A stretch of 64,000 nucleotides of DNA from Oscillospiraceae bacterium (GTDB lineage Bacteria > Bacillota > Clostridia > Oscillospirales > Oscillospiraceae), in assembly GCA_015068495.1 (NCBI GenBank), contig SVKL01000002.1, positions 1 through 64,000 on the forward strand, in the 5' to 3' direction. The notes under the pieces are model-generated. The model was given only the letters and a program-made list of their open reading frames with translations. It made no database searches and was not told where the DNA came from. A program made the translations under genes and the position numbers. Positions 1-8,768 of this stretch are shown here, in pieces (the stretch's first letter is position 1; the number at the start of each line of letters is the position of its first letter).

Positions 1-537
1 AACTCTGTCAAGCTGACCGTAAACGTGGAGAATGCCGCTGCAATCAACCATCCCAACTACGATGCCGGTGATTTCGGTTGGAAGGCTTATGAAACCGGTA
101 GCACTACCGGCGGTAACACAGGCGATACTACCGGTGGCAACACTGGCGGTAATACCGGTGGCAGCACCGGCGGTAACACCGGTGGCAATAATGGCGGTAA
201 TACCGGCAGCAATGTGGATACCACCGTCCCCAGCGGCACCGTGGATGCTACCATCCCCGGCGTCACCGGAGATGCCACCACTCCCGCTACAGGCGATGCT
301 ACAAACCCCGCCGATGACGATACCACCCAGCCGGGTGACACAGAGCCCGGCAAGCAGTCCGGCCTGACCGGCGGACAGATTGCGCTGATTGTCATTGCCT
401 CTGTTTTGGTAGTGGCCGGCGGCGCATTCGCACTGTGCTGGTTTGTCATTAAGCCCCAGTGGCTGATGAGCTTTGATTGGGCTGCTTTCTTCAATGGTCT
501 GAAGCAGAAAATTGCTAAGCTTTTTAACCGCAGATAA
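1..537 (+). CDS. C-terminal part of a membrane-anchored surface protein (5' end outside window)
   Basis: The reading frame is open from base 1 and stops at 535-537, so the start lies upstream of the window; 178 residues are visible. About 35 residues of ordinary sequence are followed by a low-complexity Gly/Thr/Asn linker (repeats of GGNTGG), then a Thr/Pro/Asp-rich stretch, then one hydrophobic segment (near bases 370-447, starting GGQIALIVIA). A 35-residue tail with several Lys/Arg ends the protein. A flexible extracellular linker before a single membrane span is usual for wall-spanning surface proteins of Gram-positives; no LPXTG sorting motif is seen. The extracellular function cannot be judged from this fragment. 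A strong terminator follows directly. The next two genes are also secreted and membrane-anchored, so this looks like a cluster of surface proteins. Confidence 0.8.
   Translation, partial: NSVKLTVNVENAAAINHPNYDAGDFGWKAYETGSTTGGNTGDTTGGNTGGNTGGSTGGNTGGNNGGNTGSNVDTTVPSGTVDATIPGVTGDATTPATGDATNPADDDTTQPGDTEPGKQSGLTGGQIALIVIASVLVVAGGAFALCWFVIKPQWLMSFDWAAFFNGLKQKIAKLFNRR
103..212 (+). repeat. Gly/Thr/Asn-coding tandem repeat
   Basis: Short degenerate units of 12-15 bases (ggtggcaacactggc and variants) are repeated about seven times and encode GGNTGG-type sequence. It lies in the linker of the first surface protein. Such repeats easily change length by slippage. Confidence 0.8.
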
Positions 538-553
538 TTCGTAAATGCGCAAA

Positions 554-597
554 CCCTCCTGCTGTACAAAAGACAATGCAGCAGGAGGGCTTTTTTT
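554..597 (+). terminator. Rho-independent terminator of the first surface gene
   Basis: An 11-bp stem (ccctcctgctg at 554-564 with cagcaggaggg at 579-589) is followed by a run of seven T. Confidence 0.92.
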
Positions 598-608
598 AGT
601 AAAAAACA

Positions 609-637
609 TTGACTTTACTGACGAATTATAGTATATA
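609..637 (+). promoter_or_regulatory. Promoter of the first tandem surface gene
   Basis: TTGACT at 609-614 and TATATA at 632-637 are 17 bp apart; TATAAT at 636-641 is an alternative -10. The same arrangement lies before the paralogue at 3526-3554, so the promoter was duplicated with the gene. Confidence 0.75.
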
Positions 638-695
638 TAATCTGTATACGTATTCCTACTTTGGATGTATGTGTAAAAATGAAAGGAGTAAGAAA

Positions 696-3467
696 ATGAA
701 GAGATTTTTTGCAATTTTGTTGGTTCTCCTTATGGTGCTGCCTATGTGCCTGGTTGCGCAGGCAGGCGAGGTAGATCCCAAAGTAAAGCCGTTCCAGTTT
801 GTGAACTGGGCAGAGCCGCTGGAGGAGCTTCCCAATTTCTGGAAAATGCCCTATTTCTGGTGCGGCAACTGGAAAAACCCCGGAATTGAGGCTTTGGCAA
901 TCTCCTATCCGGATGGGAATACCGGCACGGATATTGCGGCTATCGCTGCGGCTGTTAAGGAAGTTTTTGACGAGTATCCCGACGGCGCCCGTTATATCAA
1001 CTTTCCTATGCTGATCGAGGCGCAAGCGGAAAAAGTGGTTTATTTGGACAAGGGCACAAAGCTGGTTCGAGATTGGCTGGATGAATTCCTTTCTGAGTAC
1101 AAGGCTATCGGCGGTAAGTTGGACGGCCTGGCATTTGACGTGGAATACATTGCGATCCAAAGCTACTATATTTCCCAAGAATTGACCAAGGACCCCCTGT
1201 TGTTTGACGAGATCGTGAAGGATCCCCGCTACGCAACAGAGATTCGCCCCTTGCTGGAAGAGCGTGGCTTTAAGTTCTATGAGAATGTCACAGAATACAC
1301 CCCCGAGATTTACAGCGCCAGCACCAAGTCCGGTGACGAATACGCAGCCTCCCGGGGCATTTGGGATACTGTTATGCGCAACCGTGTGGATGCCTATATG
1401 ACTGAGGCCAGTTCCGCGCTGGAAAAGTATTTCCCTGACGCAAAGTCCAGCAACTACTGCCATCCTGCAAACGTTTCCTGGGTCAAGACAATCAGCGACT
1501 TGGGCGGCGTGATTGGCAGCAGCGGCGGTAACAGCATCTATGCCGGCAACACCTCCAACGAAAACAGCTACTTTATCAGACCCGGCGCTGATTACTACAC
1601 CAAGCTGCAGGAGAGTACCCCCACCTTTAAGAAGCCGGTGAGCTTCAATGCTGCCCACTTTGCTGAAACCAAGTTCCATATGTTCCTGTGGGATATGCAT
1701 ATCTTTAAGAATATGTTTGCTTCTTCTGATAACAACAGAATCAGCGCATATTTCTCCGGCTTTAACTATACCGACCGTGAGACTTCTACCTGTAATTCTC
1801 CCTACTATACAGAGACACTTCTGCACGTAGGTCTGATGGATCCCCAGCCGTTCATTGGCTACATTCTGTCGGCTGATAGCGGATTGGAGTATGATGAGGC
1901 AACACGGATTGTTTCCGATATTATGTCAGAGCTGACCCGTGTGGTTGGCGCTGCTGACCGTAAGCATATCTATACCCCCCACGACTGGAACAAGAGCTTT
2001 GTGCTTACCGGTATGTATGCCGGCGGCCGTAATGTGTGGCGTATCACCCCCGATTTGACCAATGGCAACACCTTGGAAGAATTTAAGGTTGAGGGCAAGG
2101 ATCCCACCTTCTCTCTGGACGGCCAGACCGTTACCTTCCCCAGCGGTAAGATCATCGAAACCGGTGAAATTTCCGTGATCGGAAACTGCGGTTACTGGGT
2201 GGAAACTCCCGATGATGTAATGCCCATCGTGACCTCCGATGTTGACCGCTACTCCAAGTATCCTGCCTATGGCGTAGACTTTGAGGACTACAAGGCAGGC
2301 GATGAGTTTAATTACAACTCTGCCAAGCCGGTTACCAGCTGGGAATTCAAGAAGAGCAAGGGTTCTACTGCTGTGATTCAGGCTGATAAGGACAATGCAG
2401 ACAATCAGGTTTTGGCAGTTACCGGCACCTATACACTGAAAAATACCAAGGTGACTGAGCACATCACCGCAGGTGACAGCTATGCAGAGAATCAGGCTTG
2501 GCAGGTCACCGTAACCGTTCCTGCCAATATGGGCGCAGATGCAGAGCTTATCCTGTTTGGCGTTGACAACGAAAAGGGTAAGCAGGTTGACGGCGGTCTG
2601 AAGATTGCCGGCGGCAAGCTGTACTACGATAAAGCAGGTGAATACGTTGAGGTGGAAGGCGTAGATATGTCTGCAGGCGGCAAGTTCACCTTCAAGAGAG
2701 ATATGGACTTCAATACCGCCGATGCCTTTACCTCCGATTATGTTGTCTACGGTGCTGACGGCGCTGAGGTGGTAACACTGAAGGACGTTCCGATGGTTAC
2801 CGGCTTAAAGCTGCCTGTTAAGGGCATCAACCTGACCTGTACCAACATTGCCGGCGACGCTGTGCTGTTTGACGACTACAAGCTGTACACAACCGGCGTT
2901 GCTACCGACTTTGAACTCTACGATGCCAAGTCCGGCCTTCAGGTAACCGAGATGGATAAGGCAAGAGATGCCGCCACCGTTTACCGTCTGTCTTGGATGA
3001 ATGCAACCTCCACTGAAAAGGTCTACTCTGTTGTGGCTGCCTACTACGAAGGCGAAACACTGCTGGAAGAGAAGGTTGTGAAGGAAGTGAAGATGGCGCC
3101 CAATACCGATGCCATTGAAATTGCTACCGTAGAGGTGGAAGCCGGCAAGTCTGTACGGGTTTATCTGAGAAATGACAACAAGGCTGAAGAACCCGACACA
3201 AACATCGGCGGCGATACTTCCGAAAAGCCCGCAAGCAGCAATTTGATTATCATCATTGTTGTTGCTGTCGTAGCCGTTTTGGCTGTAGCCGGTGTGGTAG
3301 TGCTTCTTGTTGTTATGAAAAAGAAGAAAGCCACAGCCACTGCCGCCGAAGCTGCTCAAGATGCTGAGGTTGCAGCAATTGTGGAAGCAGTAGAGGAGGC
3401 TACCTCTGCCGAAGAAACCGTAGAAGAAACTGCCGAAGAAGCACAAGAAGAAAAAACTGAAGAATAA
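696..3467 (+). CDS. Large secreted, membrane-anchored protein, tandem copy 1 (glycosidase-like N-terminal domain suspected)
   Basis: The ATG at 696 is chosen because AAAGGAG lies just upstream and a clear signal peptide follows (MKRFFAILLVLLMVLP, probable cleavage after AQA at residue 23). The protein has 923 residues. Residues about 25-520 look like a globular enzyme-like region; the segment GKLDGLAFDVEY resembles a barrel strand ending in acidic residues as in glycoside hydrolases, but I cannot assign a family. Residues about 545-720 have beta-sandwich character starting VDFEDY, and residues about 750-840 look like another beta domain. A single membrane span (about 849-872) is followed by KKKK and a 47-residue Ala/Glu-rich tail that should face the cytoplasm. 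It is about three-quarters identical by eye to the next gene, from promoter through coding region. Own promoter and terminator suggest monocistronic expression. Function unknown. Confidence 0.85.
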   Translation: MKRFFAILLVLLMVLPMCLVAQAGEVDPKVKPFQFVNWAEPLEELPNFWKMPYFWCGNWKNPGIEALAISYPDGNTGTDIAAIAAAVKEVFDEYPDGARYINFPMLIEAQAEKVVYLDKGTKLVRDWLDEFLSEYKAIGGKLDGLAFDVEYIAIQSYYISQELTKDPLLFDEIVKDPRYATEIRPLLEERGFKFYENVTEYTPEIYSASTKSGDEYAASRGIWDTVMRNRVDAYMTEASSALEKYFPDAKSSNYCHPANVSWVKTISDLGGVIGSSGGNSIYAGNTSNENSYFIRPGADYYTKLQESTPTFKKPVSFNAAHFAETKFHMFLWDMHIFKNMFASSDNNRISAYFSGFNYTDRETSTCNSPYYTETLLHVGLMDPQPFIGYILSADSGLEYDEATRIVSDIMSELTRVVGAADRKHIYTPHDWNKSFVLTGMYAGGRNVWRITPDLTNGNTLEEFKVEGKDPTFSLDGQTVTFPSGKIIETGEISVIGNCGYWVETPDDVMPIVTSDVDRYSKYPAYGVDFEDYKAGDEFNYNSAKPVTSWEFKKSKGSTAVIQADKDNADNQVLAVTGTYTLKNTKVTEHITAGDSYAENQAWQVTVTVPANMGADAELILFGVDNEKGKQVDGGLKIAGGKLYYDKAGEYVEVEGVDMSAGGKFTFKRDMDFNTADAFTSDYVVYGADGAEVVTLKDVPMVTGLKLPVKGINLTCTNIAGDAVLFDDYKLYTTGVATDFELYDAKSGLQVTEMDKARDAATVYRLSWMNATSTEKVYSVVAAYYEGETLLEEKVVKEVKMAPNTDAIEIATVEVEAGKSVRVYLRNDNKAEEPDTNIGGDTSEKPASSNLIIIIVVAVVAVLAVAGVVVLLVVMKKKKATATAAEAAQDAEVAAIVEAVEEATSAEETVEETAEEAQEEKTEE

Positions 3468-3479
3468 GTGATACCGTTA

Positions 3480-3514
3480 CCCCCCTGCAGCAAGCGCTGC
3501 AGGGGGGCATTTTT
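3480..3514 (+). terminator. Terminator after tandem surface gene copy 1
   Basis: An 11-bp perfect stem (ccccccctgcag arm ending 3490, partner 3497-3507, loop caagcg) is followed by a T run. It resembles the terminators after the neighbouring surface genes. Confidence 0.92.
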
Positions 3515-3525
3515 CACAAAAACCA

Positions 3526-3554
3526 TTGACTTTGTTGACAGTTTATAGTATAAA
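3526..3554 (+). promoter_or_regulatory. Promoter of the second tandem surface gene
   Basis: TTGACT at 3526-3531 and TATAAA at 3549-3554 are separated by exactly 17 bp. The leader down to the AAAGGAG site is recognisably homologous to the leader of copy 1. Confidence 0.8.
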
Positions 3555-3612
3555 TAGGTGTATGTATGTTCCTTTTTTTGGGAGTGTGCGTAAATGTGAA
3601 AGGAGCGAGAAA

Positions 3613-6453
3613 ATGAAAAAGATCTTAGCAGTTTTATTGGCACTTCTTATGGTGCTGCCTATGTGTCTGGTCGCGCAGGCCGGAGACGTAGATGCCGAGG
3701 TGAAGCCCTATCAGTTCGTGAACTGGTCTGAGCCTTTGGAAGAACTCAGCAACTTCTGGGTTATGCCGAAATTCTGGTGTGGCAACTGGCAAAATCCCGG
3801 TGTGGAAGCGCTGGCGATGAGCTATACGGCAAAAAATACCGGATCCGATATTTCTGAAATTGCAGCAGCCGTGAAAGAAGTTTTTGACGAATATCCCGAC
3901 GGCGCACGCTACATCAACTTCCCTATGCTGGTTGAGTCCCAGGCTGAACTGGTGGTTTATCTGGACAAGGGTACAAAGCTGGTGAAGGATTGGCTGGAGG
4001 AATTCCTGTCCGAATACAAGGCCCTCGGCGGTAAGCTGGATGGCTTGATTTTTGACGTGGAATATACCGCAATTCAGAGCTACTATATTTCTCAGGAATT
4101 GACCAAGGATCCGCTTCTTTTTGATGAAATCGTTAAGGATCCTCGCTATGCAACAGAGATTCGTCCCTTGCTGGAAGAGCGTGGCTTTAAGTTCTATGAG
4201 GATGTTACCGAATACACCCCTGAAATTTACAGCGCAGCGCAAAAATCCGGTGATGAGTACGCACTGTCCCGTTCCATTTGGGATACTGTTATGCGTAACC
4301 GTGTGAATGCTTACATTACAGAAGCAAGCTCACCGCTGGAGAAGTATTATCCCGATGCATATTCCAGCAACTACTGCCACCCCGCAAATGTCTCTTGGGT
4401 TAAGACAATCAGCGACCTGGGCGGCGTGATTGGCAGCGGCGGCAATAGCACCTACGCCGGTAATACTTCCAATGAGAACACTTACTTAATCAGACCCGCT
4501 GCAGATTTTTACACCAACTTGAAGGATAGTACACCTACCCTGAAAAAGCCGGTGAACTATTATAAGACTTATCTCCCCGAGAATAAGTTCAGCATGTTCC
4601 TGTGGGATATGCATATCTTCAAGAACATGTATGCTTCCTCTGACAATAACAGAATCAGCGTATGGTTTGCAGGCTATAACTATCATGCCGCAGTAGACCG
4701 TGAGGCATCCACAGCAAAGTCTCCTTACTACGCAGAAACGCTGTTCCACATTGGTTTGATGGATCCCCAGCCCTTTATCGGCTACATACTTCCCAGAGAC
4801 TGTGGCCTGGACTACGATGTTGCTTGTCAGATCGTATCCGATGCTATGTCGGAGCTGACACGTGTGGTTGGTTATGCTGACCGTAAGTACATCTACACTC
4901 CTCACGAATGGAACTCCAGCTTCGCGCTGACCGGTATGTATGCCGGTGGCCGTAATGTGTGGCGTATTACCCCGGATTTGACTGACGGTATGACTTTGGA
5001 GGCCTTTAAGGTTGAGGGCAAGGATCCCACCTTCTCTATTAACGGTCAGACCGTTACCTTCCCCGGCGGTAAGATTATCGAGGATGGAAAGATTACAGAA
5101 ATCGGCTCTTGCGGATACTGGGTTGAGACACCCGATGACGTAATGCCTATCGTAACTTCCGATGCTGACCGCTACTCCAAGTACCCTGCCTATGGCGTAG
5201 ACTTTGAAGACTACAAGGTTGGCGACGAGTTTAATTACAACTCTGCCAAGCCTGTTACCAGCTGGGAAGTAAAGAAGGGCAAGGGCGCTACCGCTTTGAT
5301 TCAGGCGGATAAGGAGAATGCGGACAATCAGGTTTTGGCAATTACCGGTACATATTCCCTCAAAAACGCAAGAGTAACCGAGAAAGTCACAGCAGCTGAT
5401 AGCTATGCAAAGGGTCAGGCATGGGAGATTACCGTGACTGTTCCTGCTGATATGGCTGCAGATGCAGAGATCGTTTTGTTGAACATCAACAACGAAAAGG
5501 GCAAGGAGCTTGACGGCGGCTTTAAGATTGCCGGCGGTAAGCTGTACTACGATAATGCCGGTGAGTACGTTGAAGTTGCAGGCGTTGATATGTCCGCAGG
5601 TGGCAAGTTTACCTTTAAGCGGAATATGGACTTCTATACTGAAGGCGCTTTCACTACCGATTACCTTGTCTATAATGCTGCCGGTGAGCAGGTGCTGGCA
5701 CAGATGGATGTTCCTGTAGCAGCTGATGTGAAGATTCCCGTTGTAAACATCGGCTTGACTTGCACAAACATTGCCGGCGAAGCTGTGCTGTTCGATGACT
5801 ACAAGCTGTACGCTTCCGGTGTAGCAGCTGACTTTGAACTGTACGATGCAAAGACCGGTATGAAGGTAACGGATATGGAGACAGCAAGAGAAGCTGACAC
5901 TGCATACCGTCTGTCCTGGATGAACGCAACTTCCTCTGAGAAGGCCTACTCCATTGTTGCCGCTTACTATGAAGGCGACAAGCTGGTGGAGGAGAAGGTT
6001 CTGAAGGAAATCAAGATGGCTCCCAATACCGACGGTGTTGAGACCGCTGTTGTAGCAGTTGAGTCCGGCAAGGCTGTACGCATTTATGCAAGAAACGACA
6101 GCAAGACTGAGGACAGCAACACCGGTACAGATGGCGGCGATATTATGCCCGGCAATGATGGCGGCAGCAATATGCTGACGATTATTATCATTGCAGTGGT
6201 AGCTGTTTTGGCAATTGCTGCTGTAGTGGTAGTGCTTCTGGTTATGAAGAAAAAGAAGGCTGCTGCTCCCGCTGCTGAGGCTGAAGAAGCTGCTCCCGCC
6301 GAAGAGGCTGAGGAAGAAGCTGCTCCCGCCGAAGAGGCTGAGGAAGAAGCTGCTCCCGCCGAAGAGGTTGAGGAAGAAGCTGCCCCCGCAGAAGAGACTG
6401 TAGAGGAAACAGCCGAAGAAACCGAAGACACTGAAACAACCAGCGAAGAATAA
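3613..6453 (+). CDS. Large secreted, membrane-anchored protein, tandem copy 2
   Basis: The ATG at 3613 follows AAAGGAG and opens a signal peptide (MKKILAVLLALLMVLP, cleavage after AQA). The protein has 946 residues and aligns with copy 1 from end to end: the same enzyme-like N-terminal region, the VDFEDYKVGDEFNYNS beta domain, a second beta domain, one membrane span (about residues 854-877), KKKK, and an acidic tail. The tail is 17 residues longer than in copy 1 and contains three 10-residue repeats of the type EEAEEEAAPA, encoded by 30-bp DNA repeats. Small insertions also distinguish the copies, for example NYHAAVDREAS where copy 1 has NYTDRETS. The topology is type I: large outer part, one span, charged inner tail. 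No catalytic residues can be named with confidence. A terminator shared with the convergent metal ATPase gene follows. Confidence 0.85.
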   Translation: MKKILAVLLALLMVLPMCLVAQAGDVDAEVKPYQFVNWSEPLEELSNFWVMPKFWCGNWQNPGVEALAMSYTAKNTGSDISEIAAAVKEVFDEYPDGARYINFPMLVESQAELVVYLDKGTKLVKDWLEEFLSEYKALGGKLDGLIFDVEYTAIQSYYISQELTKDPLLFDEIVKDPRYATEIRPLLEERGFKFYEDVTEYTPEIYSAAQKSGDEYALSRSIWDTVMRNRVNAYITEASSPLEKYYPDAYSSNYCHPANVSWVKTISDLGGVIGSGGNSTYAGNTSNENTYLIRPAADFYTNLKDSTPTLKKPVNYYKTYLPENKFSMFLWDMHIFKNMYASSDNNRISVWFAGYNYHAAVDREASTAKSPYYAETLFHIGLMDPQPFIGYILPRDCGLDYDVACQIVSDAMSELTRVVGYADRKYIYTPHEWNSSFALTGMYAGGRNVWRITPDLTDGMTLEAFKVEGKDPTFSINGQTVTFPGGKIIEDGKITEIGSCGYWVETPDDVMPIVTSDADRYSKYPAYGVDFEDYKVGDEFNYNSAKPVTSWEVKKGKGATALIQADKENADNQVLAITGTYSLKNARVTEKVTAADSYAKGQAWEITVTVPADMAADAEIVLLNINNEKGKELDGGFKIAGGKLYYDNAGEYVEVAGVDMSAGGKFTFKRNMDFYTEGAFTTDYLVYNAAGEQVLAQMDVPVAADVKIPVVNIGLTCTNIAGEAVLFDDYKLYASGVAADFELYDAKTGMKVTDMETAREADTAYRLSWMNATSSEKAYSIVAAYYEGDKLVEEKVLKEIKMAPNTDGVETAVVAVESGKAVRIYARNDSKTEDSNTGTDGGDIMPGNDGGSNMLTIIIIAVVAVLAIAAVVVVLLVMKKKKAAAPAAEAEEAAPAEEAEEEAAPAEEAEEEAAPAEEVEEEAAPAEETVEETAEETEDTETTSEE
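6301..6390 (+). repeat. Three 30-bp tandem repeats in the acidic tail
   Basis: The units 6301-6330, 6331-6360 and 6361-6390 start gaagagg and encode EEAEEEAAPA or a close variant. The first two are identical; the third differs at a few positions. Confidence 0.9.
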
Positions 6454-6460
6454 AAAGAAT

Positions 6461-6500
6461 CCCCCTGCTGCAGATGCAGCAGGGGGATTTTATAGCTTTT
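6461..6500. terminator. Bidirectional terminator between surface gene copy 2 and the metal ATPase gene
   Basis: The stem ccccctgctgc (6461-6471) pairs with gcagcaggggg (6475-6485, small loop). T-rich sequence follows on the plus strand and A-rich sequence precedes it (6454-6459), so it can act for both convergent genes. Confidence 0.85.
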
Positions 6501-8367
6501 ATGTCTGTAAAGCGCGAATGGCATTCAGCACAGCCAGTACCATAACGCCAACATCTGCAAAAATGGCAAACCACATATTGGCAAAGCCCAATGCGCCCAG
6601 CGCCAGGCAGATAAATTTAATCCCCAAAGCAAGGACGATATTTTGATACACAATGCGCAGACATTTTTTGGAGATTTGAATGGCTTTTGGGATTTTTTGC
6701 GGGTCATCATCCATCAGCACAATGTCTGCCGCTTCAATGGCCGCGTCACTTCCCATAACACCCATGGCAATGCCAATGTCGGCGCGGGACAGTACCGGCG
6801 CATCGTTGATTCCGTCACCTACAAACACCAGCGGGCCGCTTTGTTTTGCCAGAAGCGATTCTACCTTTGCTACCTTGTCAGCCGGCAGCAGCCGGCTGTG
6901 CACCTGCGTGATGCCTACGCTTGCGGCAACAGCTTGGGCAACAGCCTCATTGTCGCCGGTGAGCATCACAAGCTCTTTTACACCGCAGGCTTTCAGCCTG
7001 TCTATGGCAGCTTTTGCAGTGGGTTTTTCTCCATCGTCAATGAGAATATAGCCGGCGTATTTACCATCCACAGCCACGTGAACGACAGTACCCACCGGTT
7101 GGGCATTGGCATAAGGGATACCTTTCCATTCCATCAGCCTGCTGTTTCCCACGGCTACAGCGACACCGTCCACTGTTGCAGTAATACCTTTGCCGCTGAT
7201 TTCTGTAATCTCACCCACACGGGAAAAGTCAATTTCCTTTCCGTAGGCTGTCTGCAAACTCTTGCTGATGGGGTGAGAGGAAGCATACTCAGCCAGCGCG
7301 GCATATTCCAATACCTGTTGGGCAGGCAGTGTGTTTGAATAGATGCCCTTTACTTGAAATACCCCTTGGGTAAGGGTGCCGGTCTTGTCAAATACCACGG
7401 TCTTTACTTTGGATAAGGTTTCCAGATAGTTGGCGCCTTTGATGAGGATTCCTTCCCGGCTTGCGCCGCCGATTCCGGCAAAAAAGCTAAGAGGGATGCT
7501 GATTACCAACGCGCAGGGGCAGCTGATGACCAAAAACGTCAGTGCTCTGTAAATCCACACATCCCAGCTTGCCCCATGGCCGCCCAACAGATTACAGATA
7601 GGGGGCAGCAGCGCCAGCGCCAAGGCGCCGTAGCAGACGGCAGGGGTGTAAATGCGGGCAAACTTCCCAATGAAATTTTCCGACTTGGATTTGCGGGAGC
7701 CGGACTGCTCAACCAATTCCAAGATTTTGGATACGGTAGATGCGCCAAATTCCTTGATGGTTGCGATTTTCAGCACGCCGGTCATATTGATGCAGCCGCT
7801 GATAACATCATTCCCGACGCCCACGTCCCGGGGCAGACTCTCACCGGTGAGCATACTGGTGTCCAAAGCAGAACAGCCGGAAATCACCACACCGTCAATA
7901 GGCACTTTTTCCCCCGGATGCACCACAACAGTGCTTCCAACGGTTACATCCTCAGGATCTACCTGCGTGAGGCAGCCGTCTTGCTCCACGTTGGCGTAGT
8001 CCGGACGGATATCCATTAGCTCGCTGATGCTTTTGCGGCTTTTTCCCACTGCATAGCTTTCAAATAATTCTCCCACCTGATAGAAAAGCATCACAGCGAT
8101 GGCCTCGGCAAAATCATAGCTTTTTTGATAAAAAGCAAGGACAATTGCACCCACCGTTGCCAGCGCCATCAGAAAATTTTCATCGAACATCCGTCTCCGG
8201 CGCATACCGGTGAAGGCCTTTCGCAATATGTCATAGCCAATTAGAAAATAGACAGCCAGCGAGAGGATGCTTTTGGGAAGATGCGGCAGGGGAATCAGGT
8301 GTAGCAGTACCGTTCCCACGGCTGATACAATAATCCGGCATAAAACACGTTTCTGCTTTTTTGTCAC
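6499..8367 (-). CDS. cadA: Heavy-metal-translocating P1B-type ATPase (Zn/Cd/Pb type)
   Basis: This 622-residue membrane pump should export divalent soft metals using ATP. Visible motifs are the transmembrane metal site CPC (about residues 284-286), the phosphorylation loop DKTGTLT (about 327), the P1B-specific HP dipeptide in SHPISKSL (about 364), and GDGINDAP (about 516). The N-terminal HMA domain usual in CadA/ZntA is missing; a separate HMA protein is encoded 25 bp upstream, so the two were probably split or the chaperone acts in trans. The start is a GTG at 8367 with GGAGG upstream. The operon runs divergently from an ArsR-family regulator, which supports metal-inducible efflux. Zn, Cd or Pb is inferred from the family and context; a copper role is less likely with an ArsR-type sensor. 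Confidence 0.9.
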   Translation of the reverse strand: MTKKQKRVLCRIIVSAVGTVLLHLIPLPHLPKSILSLAVYFLIGYDILRKAFTGMRRRRMFDENFLMALATVGAIVLAFYQKSYDFAEAIAVMLFYQVGELFESYAVGKSRKSISELMDIRPDYANVEQDGCLTQVDPEDVTVGSTVVVHPGEKVPIDGVVISGCSALDTSMLTGESLPRDVGVGNDVISGCINMTGVLKIATIKEFGASTVSKILELVEQSGSRKSKSENFIGKFARIYTPAVCYGALALALLPPICNLLGGHGASWDVWIYRALTFLVISCPCALVISIPLSFFAGIGGASREGILIKGANYLETLSKVKTVVFDKTGTLTQGVFQVKGIYSNTLPAQQVLEYAALAEYASSHPISKSLQTAYGKEIDFSRVGEITEISGKGITATVDGVAVAVGNSRLMEWKGIPYANAQPVGTVVHVAVDGKYAGYILIDDGEKPTAKAAIDRLKACGVKELVMLTGDNEAVAQAVAASVGITQVHSRLLPADKVAKVESLLAKQSGPLVFVGDGINDAPVLSRADIGIAMGVMGSDAAIEAADIVLMDDDPQKIPKAIQISKKCLRIVYQNIVLALGIKFICLALGALGFANMWFAIFADVGVMVLAVLNAIRALQT

Positions 8368-8392
8368 GGGATAACCTCCAAACTAACGCATA

Positions 8393-8611
8393 TCAAAAGT
8401 AAATCATACAATCAGGCTCTATTTTTCTGCAGGCACGCAACACATTGGGCATAACTGCAGCCGGGTCAAAGCCTTCCAGAAACTCCACGTACATCTTTAG
8501 CGTCATATAATTGACAGTTGCGGAAGCAACGCCTTCAATCTTTTTCGCGGCCTGCTCCATAAGGTTTGCGCAGTTGGCGCAGTCCACTTCGATTTTGTAG
8601 GTCTTTTTCAT
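8393..8611 (-). CDS. Stand-alone HMA-domain metal-binding protein
   Basis: A 72-residue protein starting at the ATG at 8611 with AGGAGGAG upstream. It has the ferredoxin-like HMA pattern with the metal motif DCANCAN (residues about 10-16), followed by helix LMEQAAKKI and the strand ASATVNYMTLKMYV. In CadA/ZntA pumps this domain is normally fused to the N-terminus; here it is the first gene of the efflux operon, 25 bp before the ATPase. It probably delivers metal to the pump or gates it. The C-terminal Cys (EPDCMIYF) may add a ligand; this is inference. Confidence 0.88.
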   Translation of the reverse strand: MKKTYKIEVDCANCANLMEQAAKKIEGVASATVNYMTLKMYVEFLEGFDPAAVMPNVLRACRKIEPDCMIYF

Positions 8612-8634
8612 AACGGTCTCCTCCTGATATTTAA

Positions 8635-8657
8635 TGATTAAGCAAACGTTTAATTGA
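8635..8657. promoter_or_regulatory. Candidate ArsR-family operator (site 1)
   Basis: The sequence ATTAAGCAAACGTTTAAT has ATTAA/TTAAT inverted ends and lies just downstream of the efflux-operon -10. The core GTTTAATTG recurs at 8714-8722, over the -35 of the regulator's own promoter. Two similar sites in a divergent control region fit binding by the adjacent ArsR protein. Confidence 0.55.
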
Positions 8658-8664
8658 CAAATCC

Positions 8665-8693
8665 AGTATACGCTATTTTTCCGCAAATGTCAA
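8665..8693 (-). promoter_or_regulatory. Promoter of the HMA-P-type ATPase operon
   Basis: On the minus strand TTGACA (8693-8688) and TATACT (8670-8665) are 17 bp apart. The candidate operator lies immediately downstream. Confidence 0.8.
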
Positions 8694-8711
8694 GGATAAA
8701 CAATAAAGTAC

Positions 8712-8740
8712 TTGTTTAATTGTATGCAGTGTGTTATAAT
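8712..8740 (+). promoter_or_regulatory. Promoter of the arsR-type regulator with overlapping operator
   Basis: TTGTTT (8712-8717) and TATAAT (8735-8740) are 17 bp apart. The -35 is embedded in the motif CTTGTTTAATTGTA, which shares nine bases with site 1, suggesting autoregulation. Confidence 0.7.
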
Positions 8741-8768
8741 TGTTTCACTTAGAAAGGAGGCTGAACAT

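Noticed and set aside
103..212. Regular repeats considered as a CRISPR array
   Set aside because: Units are short, without spacers, and in frame with a Gly/Thr/Asn linker.
615..1826. 403-codon open frame on the minus strand within the first surface gene
   Set aside because: It lies wholly opposite a gene with signal peptide, ribosome site and paralogue; similar minus-strand openness occurs in the paralogue and follows from codon bias.
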